Assembly (NCBI GenBank): GCA_915070155.1
Contig: CAJZFK010000019.1
Coordinates: 1-10,562, forward strand
Reading direction: 5' to 3'
DNA length: 10,562 bases
Origin: an uncultured Candidatus Saccharibacteria bacterium
Lineage (GTDB): Bacteria; Patescibacteriota; Saccharimonadia; Saccharimonadales; Saccharimonadaceae
The notes beneath the pieces were generated by a model. The model was given only the letters and a program-made list of their open reading frames with translations, was not told where the DNA came from and searched no databases. Position numbers and translations under genes: made by a program. Positions 5,988-10,562 of this stretch are shown here, piece after piece (the first letter of the stretch is position 1; each line of letters begins with the position of its first letter).

Positions 5988-6063
5988 GGAGGGCCAGGAG
6001 GGGCTCGAACCCTCGACACCCTGCTTAAGAGGCAGGTGCTCTAACCAGCTGAGCTACTGGCCC
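5987..6063 (-). tRNA. tRNA-Lys (anticodon CTT)
   Basis: Acceptor GGGCCAG pairs with CTGGCCC, D-stem GCTC with GAGC, anticodon stem CCTGC with GCAGG around CTCTTAA, and T-stem GAGGG with CCCTC around TTCGAGC. The anticodon CTT (6027-6029) reads AAG. CCA is encoded (5987-5989). The discriminator base is T, which is unusual for tRNA-Lys, where A or G is expected. All stems are intact. Confidence 0.95.
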
Positions 6064-6071
6064 ACGATTTC

Positions 6072-6099
6072 ATTATACAACAATTAATAAAAATGTCTA
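6072..6099 (-). promoter_or_regulatory. Predicted promoter of tRNA-Lys
   Basis: On the minus strand TAGACA (6099-6094) and TATAAT (6077-6072) are separated by 16 bases. There is no TGn extension. The predicted start is near 6065, about two bases before the mature tRNA. Confidence 0.65.
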
Positions 6100-6115
6100 C
6101 CGTTTTATTGAAAAT

Positions 6116-6137
6116 AATTTATCGGTGTGAATAAATT
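6116..6137. repeat. AT-rich inverted repeat between tRNA-His and tRNA-Lys
   Basis: AATTTAT (6116-6122) and ATAAATT (6131-6137) form a 7-bp inverted repeat around CGGTGTGA, just downstream of tRNA-His on the minus strand. The stem contains no G or C and lacks a clean U-tract, so it would be a weak terminator at best. It may have no function. Confidence 0.3.
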
Positions 6138-6148
6138 GTCGTAAAACT

Positions 6149-6227
6149 TGGGGCGAATGATGGGGTTCGAACCCACGGCCTCCGGAGCCACAATCCAGCG
6201 CTCTAACCAAACTGAGCTACATCCGCC
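6149..6227 (-). tRNA. tRNA-His (anticodon GTG)
   Basis: The minus strand begins GGCGGATG and ends CATTCGCC-CCA. This gives the extra encoded G at -1 (6227) opposite C73, the identity element of tRNA-His. Anticodon stem CTGGA pairs with TCCGG around TTGTGGC, with GTG at 6189-6191. The T-arm and the encoded CCA (6149-6151) are intact. Confidence 0.96.
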
Positions 6228-6245
6228 ATAAACCAAGCTTCTCAA

Positions 6246-6274
6246 ATTATAGCACACACTATATCTGTACTCAA
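6246..6274 (-). promoter_or_regulatory. Predicted promoter of tRNA-His
   Basis: On the minus strand TTGAGT (6274-6269) and TATAAT (6251-6246) are 17 bases apart, with TGC extending the -10. The predicted start is near 6239, a leader of about 12 bases. It is divergent from the folD promoter. Confidence 0.72.
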
Positions 6275-6285
6275 GATGGTAAAAT

Positions 6286-6294
6286 TGCTATACT
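6286..6294 (+). promoter_or_regulatory. Predicted extended -10 promoter of folD
   Basis: TGC-TATACT (6286-6294) is an extended -10 with only a weak -35 (TGTACT, 6266-6271). The predicted first transcribed base is about 6301, two bases before the ATG at 6303. No Shine-Dalgarno sequence is present, so the mRNA would be essentially leaderless. Confidence 0.6.
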
Positions 6295-6302
6295 TAATGA
6301 CA

Positions 6303-7115
6303 ATGAGAGAACTAAATGGCTCAGAATTAGCTGGATTTATCAAGGAGCGCCAGGCGAAACAGGTGCGAGCTTTAAGGCAGGCTTGGCATATTAATCCTCG
6401 TTTGGCAATTGTTACTGATGTCGAAAATCCAGTTATTGAAACGTACGTGCGTTTGAAACAGAGATATGGCGCTGATATTTTGATTGACGTGGAGATTCAT
6501 CGAGTACCTGCGGGCGGTGCTTTGGAGGTGATTCAAGAATTGAACAATCGAGACGACGTTCAAGGAATAATTCTGCAATTGCCGATTAGTAATTCTGATC
6601 AGACTGAGGAGCTACTCGAGAGTATTCGAGAAGATAAAGATGTTGATGGTCTGCGCAAAAGGGCGATTTTTCAGGCGGCTACGCCAACGGCTATTAGCTG
6701 GCTGCTGGCTGGATATGGCATTGACTTGAAGGGCAAGAAAGTCGCAATTGTCGGGCGAGGTCGTTTGGTTGGTGCGCCTCTTGAGAAAATGTGGCTGAAG
6801 TCTGGCGTTGATGTAACGGTTTTTGAAAAAGGTGATGATTTATCTCAATTGATAAATTACGATATTATCGTGTCGGCAACTGGAGTTCCAGGGTTGATTA
6901 AAAGACAAATGGTCAAGACTAAGGCGGTTGTTATTGACGCGGGAACTGCTTCGGAAAATGGAAAAATTGTTGGCGACGTATCTGAAGAAGTACGTCAGCG
7001 TAATGATGTAATTATTACACCAAAAAAAGGCGGAGTTGGTCCATTAACGGTTTCTGCGCTGTTTGATAATGTAATTACGGCTTGTCTAAAAATTGCGAAT
7101 CAATTAAAAAGTTAA
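6303..7115 (+). CDS. folD: Bifunctional methylenetetrahydrofolate dehydrogenase/cyclohydrolase
   Basis: FolD interconverts 5,10-methylene-THF, 5,10-methenyl-THF and 10-formyl-THF in the cytoplasm. In this 270-residue protein, Tyr48 and Lys52 form the catalytic YxxxK (YVRLK), and Gln92 lies in ILQLP. Asp113 and Asp115 lie in KDVDG, GRGRLVG (151-157) is the NADP-binding loop, and GGVGPLTV (243-250) is the C-terminal signature. An in-frame ATG at 6276 would give 279 residues, but it lies upstream of the predicted -10. The start at 6303 matches the usual FolD N-terminus (RELNGSEL) and the predicted transcript start. Compared with E. coli FolD (288), the segment between VDG and the TP motif is shortened by about eight residues, and the PCTPRG motif reads AATPTA. 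The end overlaps the convergent response regulator by four bases. Together with GlyA it covers one-carbon flow from serine to formyl groups. Confidence 0.95.
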   Translation: MRELNGSELAGFIKERQAKQVRALRQAWHINPRLAIVTDVENPVIETYVRLKQRYGADILIDVEIHRVPAGGALEVIQELNNRDDVQGIILQLPISNSDQTEELLESIREDKDVDGLRKRAIFQAATPTAISWLLAGYGIDLKGKKVAIVGRGRLVGAPLEKMWLKSGVDVTVFEKGDDLSQLINYDIIVSATGVPGLIKRQMVKTKAVVIDAGTASENGKIVGDVSEEVRQRNDVIITPKKGGVGPLTVSALFDNVITACLKIANQLKS

Positions 7116-7483
7116 GCAGCTTTTATGGCAGTCTTGACCTGCTCGACAACTTGGCGTGGTGTGAGATTCGCTTTTACGATATAGCTATGAATTCCTAATT
7201 TCTTCAAATCGTGCGGAGCTTCTTCTTCGCCGAGATTAGTGAGGACGATAACGGGAATAGTTTTTCCCCAATCTTTAGACCTAATTCGCTTCAAAGCCTC
7301 TGCGCCGTCCATTTCTGGCATTTGTAAATCTAGTAAAATAATGTCTGGTTGGAACTTCTCGACTACTTCTATGCCAATTTGTCCGTTGGCAGCCAAGCGA
7401 ACGTCAAACCCGTCTGATTCGAACTTCATTCGGTACATCTGGCTGATGGTTGGGTCGTCTTCAATGATAGCGATTTTTATCAT
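7112..7483 (-). CDS. Single-domain response regulator (CheY-like receiver)
   Basis: This 123-residue protein is one complete receiver domain with no output domain. It has the acidic pocket Glu8-Asp9-Asp10, phospho-acceptor Asp52 in LLDLQMPEMDG (50-60), the switch Thr82 in VLTN, and Lys104 in YIVKA. It could act as a phosphotransfer intermediate or through protein partners, as CheY and Spo0F do. A likely phosphodonor is the hybrid-free histidine kinase beginning at 8900, two genes away; that pairing is inference. The ATG at 7483 coincides with the predicted transcript start and has no Shine-Dalgarno sequence. It is convergent with folD (4-base overlap) and divergent from the methyltransferase gene, with only 40 bases between their starts. 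Confidence 0.95.
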   Translation of the reverse strand: MIKIAIIEDDPTISQMYRMKFESDGFDVRLAANGQIGIEVVEKFQPDIILLDLQMPEMDGAEALKRIRSKDWGKTIPVIVLTNLGEEEAPHDLKKLGIHSYIVKANLTPRQVVEQVKTAIKAA

Positions 7484-7489
7484 GCTCTA

Positions 7490-7498
7490 AGTATATCA
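7490..7498 (-). promoter_or_regulatory. Predicted extended -10 promoter of the response regulator gene
   Basis: On the minus strand TGA-TATACT reads from 7498 to 7490. The -35 position (7513-7518) is poor and lies over the divergent -10. The predicted first base is 7483, the A of the ATG, giving a leaderless mRNA. Confidence 0.6.
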
Positions 7499-7507
7499 TA
7501 TAAACTA

Positions 7508-7516
7508 TGTTATAAT
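7508..7516 (+). promoter_or_regulatory. Predicted extended -10 promoter of the methyltransferase gene
   Basis: TGT-TATAAT (7508-7516) lies seven bases before the ATG at 7524. The predicted start is 7523 or 7524. The -35 window (7488-7493) falls on the -10 of the divergent response regulator gene. No Shine-Dalgarno sequence is present. Confidence 0.65.
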
Positions 7517-7523
7517 TTTTGGC

Positions 7524-8873
7524 ATGGAAAACTTTAGGAACGAACGGTGTATTGCAGAAGCAGGTGATTTTCTTAATGGAGTTGATCATGAAGCTAATGA
7601 AAAATTAAATAAGGAAATTGCGGATCTTAGGAGTGAGGGATGCAGGGTTAAAATTGGAGAAAAGATCGACCCCGCATACAATAATCCGGATAAAATTCAG
7701 GACATATACAATTATCTGGAACGAGGCGGAGCGGAATTAAAGGATGTTCGTAAGGATATTATCCATATAAATTTGGCGGCGGTAGCACTTGCGAGTGTCC
7801 TGGAAAAGATTCCTTTTGTAAGAGAAAATAAATGGAGTAATATTGTAGATGCTTATCTGGAGACTGTTCGCGATGAGTTATTGTATGGCAAGGATCAAAC
7901 TGATTCGCAGCCATGGCATAATCAGCGAGGTTCCGCACTGACATTTTTGACAATTTCTGAAGCTTATAGATTAAGAGTTTCTCGCAAAAATGGCGAAATA
8001 TTGTCAGAAGGTGAATATCCAACCATGAGTGGTCCGCTGGATAAGTCGGTATTTGATGAGAAGATTAATGGCTTACCGCTGACAGAAGTTATGATTCAAG
8101 ATAAAATCAACAGCGGTGTGGATAAAGCGACGGCTATTGAAGAAGTAGAGAAGAGAATTAGTGAAGTCAGAGAGTTTATCCAGGCGCCGGTGACGGAGAA
8201 GTTTTCTAACGTCATTCGGCATTGTGCGGATTCGCTTGGTATTCGTGAGCGAGTGGAAACGGTGAATGGCCTATCGATTGATCATTTGAAGAAAGTGGCA
8301 GAAAAAGAGAATCGTTCAATTGACGATATGTTGGTGATGAGTTTTGGTTGCGGAACGGGATTGGCGACTTTGAAGATGCTGAAAAAACTTAAGGACGGAA
8401 CGGGTGAAGCGCCAACGGTTATCTTGCTAGATCAAGATCCGTTGTCTCTAGCGGCAGCACAAAGCTTGGCGAAGAAATGGAATTTGGAAGATAAGATTGA
8501 AGTTCATTGCGAACGATTATTCAGTAAGCTTGGCAAACCTTTGAGCTTGGAGGGAGTTCTGGGTGATCGTAAGCTGGATATTGCGGAAGATTCTGGCTTG
8601 CGAGAATATCTGCCAGATGGTGTTTATAAACAATTGACGCGAGAATCATTGAAGTTTCTACGAACTGGCGGACTAATGATCACTGGCAATATGAACGTAA
8701 ATCGCCCACAAAAAGAATTTTTGCATGGACTAATGGGGTGGGTTCCAAAGGTTAGGATGCGTTCAATTAAAGAAGGTTTTAAATTGCTCCAAAAATCTGG
8801 CATACCAAAAGAATCTATTGAAGCTACAGTTACTGCGAGCGGCGTTTACACAGTTTTTGCGATTGAAACGTAG
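7524..8873 (+). CDS. Class I SAM-dependent methyltransferase-like protein, function unknown
   Basis: The 449-residue product has a predominantly helical, charged N-terminal region (1 to about 245) that I do not recognise. A Rossmann-type methyltransferase domain follows, from about 265 to the C-terminus. Motif I is VMSFGCGTGLA (271-281). Motif II ends in Asp303 (VILLDQD), the usual contact to the SAM ribose. An acidic post-motif segment (EDSGLREYLPD, 355-365) precedes the strand and turn FLRTGGLMITGN (378-389). The SGLxxYL...GGxxxxGN layout recalls methyltransferase domains found in bacterial fatty-acid methyl ester signal synthesis proteins; that resemblance is from memory and weak. There is no signal peptide or membrane span, so it is probably cytoplasmic. 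The ATG at 7524 lies at the predicted transcript start without a Shine-Dalgarno. It stands between a response regulator and a histidine kinase, which suggests but does not prove a signalling link. The substrate is unknown. Confidence 0.78.
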   Translation: MENFRNERCIAEAGDFLNGVDHEANEKLNKEIADLRSEGCRVKIGEKIDPAYNNPDKIQDIYNYLERGGAELKDVRKDIIHINLAAVALASVLEKIPFVRENKWSNIVDAYLETVRDELLYGKDQTDSQPWHNQRGSALTFLTISEAYRLRVSRKNGEILSEGEYPTMSGPLDKSVFDEKINGLPLTEVMIQDKINSGVDKATAIEEVEKRISEVREFIQAPVTEKFSNVIRHCADSLGIRERVETVNGLSIDHLKKVAEKENRSIDDMLVMSFGCGTGLATLKMLKKLKDGTGEAPTVILLDQDPLSLAAAQSLAKKWNLEDKIEVHCERLFSKLGKPLSLEGVLGDRKLDIAEDSGLREYLPDGVYKQLTRESLKFLRTGGLMITGNMNVNRPQKEFLHGLMGWVPKVRMRSIKEGFKLLQKSGIPKESIEATVTASGVYTVFAIET

Positions 8874-8878
8874 AATAA

Positions 8879-8896
8879 AATGCTATAATAAGCATT
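8879..8896. repeat. Inverted repeat around the kinase -10 element
   Basis: AATGCT (8879-8884) and AGCATT (8891-8896) form a perfect 6-bp inverted repeat with spacer ATAATA, which is most of the -10. It is too short and lacks a T-run, so it is not a terminator for the upstream gene. It may be a regulator site or chance. Confidence 0.3.
8881..8889 (+). promoter_or_regulatory. Predicted extended -10 promoter of the histidine kinase gene
   Basis: TGC-TATAAT (8881-8889) sits in the 26-base gap between the methyltransferase stop and the kinase start. The predicted start is near 8896, four bases before the first ATG (8900). No Shine-Dalgarno sequence precedes either ATG. Confidence 0.62.
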
Positions 8897-8919
8897 AGTA
8901 TGATGATACGAGCATTAGT
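8891..8919 (+). repeat. Nine-base direct repeat spaced 20 bases at the kinase start
   Basis: AGCATTAGT occurs at 8891-8899 and again at 8911-8919, exactly 20 bases (about two helical turns) apart. The pair spans the predicted transcription start and first codons of the kinase gene. Such spacing suits a dimeric regulator binding one DNA face. The second copy is also coding sequence (within residues 4-7), so coincidence is possible. Confidence 0.4.
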
Positions 8920-10562
8920 GCTAGGATTGGTTGCGTTGATGGCGCTAATTTTGGGTGTGCTCGTACTTAAAAAGTCGAAGCATCGTCATGATGCGAAGCA
9001 TTGGTTTTTTCTGGTTTGTTTATGTTTGGCTGTGTGGTCAGCTGGACTTGAAGTGTTTTCTCTGGCGGACAATGAAGTAACATTGGACACTGCATCCAGA
9101 TGGTTTTATGTCGCTTCAGCTGTTTTTTGTCCTGCGTTGGCTATTTTTACTACGAAGTCGTTTCTTCCATCGACAAAATCAACGAAGAGTTTTATCTGCG
9201 TATCTAGTGTATTGATAGCGATTTTTTCACTATATATTATTTTGGTTCCTGAGTTTATTATTAATACATCAGAAATTGTCACGCCAGTAGATTTTTCTCG
9301 AATTCCGATTCATGCAGTCAACTATGTTATTTTTGCAACTTTTTTCTCGGTATTCTTCTTAATTTCTATGTGTTTTGGGCATATAGCGTGGCGCAAATCA
9401 GATCCTGTTCGACGCAAGCAAGTCGCGATTTACATGATTGGTCTGTTGATATGTAGCATTCCGGGCTTTGTAGTGGATCTGTTTCTTCCGGCACTTGGTG
9501 ATTATCGATATATATGGATTGGTCCAATTGCTACGATTATTTTCTTATTCGCAATTATGTATAGCATTGTCAGATACCGATTGATGGACGTAAAAATGGC
9601 GGTGGCTCGCAGCGTTTCGTATATGTTGCTATTAATCGCACTAGCTGTCGTTTACGTGATTTCTGCATATGTTATTTCAATTCTGGTTTTCCAACGCAGC
9701 CTGACGGTTGATAGCCACGTAAATCTTATGAATATGATTTTGGCTATGATTTTGGCGGTTATGTACCAGCCGGTGAAGAAAATATTTGATAAATTTACTG
9801 ATAGAGTTTTTTATTACGGAGAATATGATGCCGATACGTTTACGCGTGAGATTAGTAAAATATTAACCTATACGGCGGATCTGCAATTGCTAACTCGACG
9901 TGTCGGTAATTATATAGCGACTTCTCTTAAGGCAGAAAAAGTGGCGTTTTGTATTCCAGAAAAAGGAATATACGGTCGGGCGGGTCGGCGACGAATATCT
10001 GTTGTCGAGGAAGACGTTCACAGGATTATGGATTACTATTATAAGAATTGTAGTTTTCCGGAAGTTATTTTGGCAAATCAAGTAAAGGATCCGGAGCTGA
10101 AGAAGCTTTTGGATATTCATCGCACGAAAATTGTTATGCCACTGTTGCATCAAAATCAAGAAACGGGAATTCTATTTCTGGGCGAACATAAGAGTTTGGG
10201 CTATAGTTCTCGCGATATTGAAATGCTGGAATCGATTGCTGGGGAGCTGGCGGTGTCGATTCGAAATTCTTTGTCATTGGAAGAAATTAATGAGTTGAAT
10301 AAAAGTTTGCAGCGTAAAATTGATGAGGCGACGAAAGAATTGAGGTTCAGTAATCGACAGCTTCAGCGATTAGACGAGGCGAAGAACGAATTTATTTCTA
10401 TGGCTTCACATCAGTTAAGGACGCCGTTGACTAGTATTAAAGGTTATCTGGATATGATGCTAGAGGGTGATCTGGGGAAGATTACGCCGACACAGCGTGC
10501 GGTTCTTAGAGAAGCGTTTTCTTCGAGTGAGCGTATGGTGAGGCTAATAAACGACTTTCTTA
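8900..10562 (+). CDS. Membrane sensor histidine kinase with GAF domain (3' end outside window)
   Basis: The frame is open for 554 codons to the window edge. About nine hydrophobic helices come first (near 4-23, 34-54, 66-86, 98-117, 137-162, 173-197, 204-225, 240-264, 276-290). The first seven resemble the N-terminal seven-helix sensor module of some histidine kinases. A GAF-like domain (about 315-458) and a coiled coil (about 459-495) follow. The HisKA dimerisation helix has phospho-acceptor His504 in FISMASHQLRTPLTS (498-512). The ATP-binding domain must lie beyond 10562, so this is a window truncation, not a broken gene. Two adjacent in-frame ATGs exist (8900, 8903); the first is used here. 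It probably autophosphorylates at the membrane and passes phosphate to a receiver. The single-domain response regulator at 7112-7483 is the nearest candidate. The sensed signal is unknown. Confidence 0.92.
   Translation, partial: MMIRALVLGLVALMALILGVLVLKKSKHRHDAKHWFFLVCLCLAVWSAGLEVFSLADNEVTLDTASRWFYVASAVFCPALAIFTTKSFLPSTKSTKSFICVSSVLIAIFSLYIILVPEFIINTSEIVTPVDFSRIPIHAVNYVIFATFFSVFFLISMCFGHIAWRKSDPVRRKQVAIYMIGLLICSIPGFVVDLFLPALGDYRYIWIGPIATIIFLFAIMYSIVRYRLMDVKMAVARSVSYMLLLIALAVVYVISAYVISILVFQRSLTVDSHVNLMNMILAMILAVMYQPVKKIFDKFTDRVFYYGEYDADTFTREISKILTYTADLQLLTRRVGNYIATSLKAEKVAFCIPEKGIYGRAGRRRISVVEEDVHRIMDYYYKNCSFPEVILANQVKDPELKKLLDIHRTKIVMPLLHQNQETGILFLGEHKSLGYSSRDIEMLESIAGELAVSIRNSLSLEEINELNKSLQRKIDEATKELRFSNRQLQRLDEAKNEFISMASHQLRTPLTSIKGYLDMMLEGDLGKITPTQRAVLREAFSSSERMVRLINDFL

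Noticed and set aside
6116..6137. Terminator between tRNA-His and tRNA-Lys
   Set aside because: The inverted repeat is entirely A and T in its stem and lacks a clean T-run, so it is listed only as a repeat.
6276..6302. A longer FolD starting at the ATG at 6276
   Set aside because: This ATG lies upstream of the TGC-TATACT element and has no Shine-Dalgarno. The extra nine residues do not match the FolD N-terminus.
7105..7126. Hairpin at the folD and response regulator junction (AAAAG...CTTTT)
   Set aside because: The stem is short and AT-rich, with no following T-run on either strand, so it is not convincing as a terminator.
9890..10159. An 89-codon minus-strand frame inside the kinase gene
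   Set aside because: It is antisense to a continuous, clearly coding kinase frame and has no start signals or recognisable protein.
1..10562. Alternative genetic code (TGA as glycine, as in SR1/Gracilibacteria)
   Set aside because: All conserved proteins read through to normal ends with the standard code and need no TGA read-through. None of the eight complete genes ends in TGA (six TAA, two TAG), but that number is too small to mean anything.
1..10562. CRISPR array, insertion sequence, prophage or attachment site near the tRNA cluster
   Set aside because: No regularly spaced repeats, transposase or integrase frames, terminal inverted repeats or duplicated tRNA ends were seen.

Overview
This window looks like compact chromosomal DNA from an ultra-small bacterium of the Patescibacteria/CPR. 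Candidatus Saccharibacteria (TM7) is the best fit. That placement is inference from protein style: a MurA carrying an XRE-type DNA-binding head, a shortened FolD with a GRGRLVGAP cofactor loop, a solitary type IV pilin and a 601-residue alpha-glucan phosphorylase. Very short intergenic gaps and the standard genetic code also fit. No database search was possible. No mobile element, CRISPR array or phage gene is visible, and no gap between genes exceeds about 120 bases.

Left part (1-3492): a type IV pilin-like gene (115-570) ends at a hairpin it shares with the convergent glyA (634-1902, minus; serine hydroxymethyltransferase). glyA is divergent from a 507-residue HTH-MurA fusion (1969-3492). 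The 66-base gap between them holds two opposed extended -10 promoters and a 7-bp inverted repeat.

Middle (3482-6227): the phosphorylase gene (minus) lies directly downstream of tRNA-Gly(TCC). tRNA-Gly is divergent from tRNA-Arg(TCT), which in turn leads into a 137-residue low-complexity Asn/Ser/Arg/Gly-rich protein gene. The two tRNA promoters interlock, and each tRNA probably sits at the head of a tRNA-mRNA transcript. A shared terminator separates this block from tRNA-Lys(CTT) and tRNA-His(GTG), both minus. All four tRNAs have an encoded CCA.

Right part (6246-10562): folD (6303-7115) converges with a single-domain response regulator (7112-7483, minus). The regulator is divergent from a 449-residue SAM-methyltransferase-like gene (7524-8873). 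A multi-membrane-span GAF histidine kinase follows and runs off the window (8900-10562). The kinase and receiver may form a two-component pair. glyA and folD are functionally linked: GlyA makes 5,10-methylene-THF from serine, and FolD interconverts it with 10-formyl-THF.

The most striking pattern is in expression signals. Nine of eleven predicted promoters carry a TGn extended -10. For murA, folD, the response regulator, the methyltransferase and the kinase, the -10 lies only 6-10 bases before the start codon and there is no Shine-Dalgarno sequence, which implies leaderless mRNAs. Genes predicted to sit inside longer transcripts (the phosphorylase and the 137-residue protein), and the pilin and glyA, keep Shine-Dalgarno sequences.
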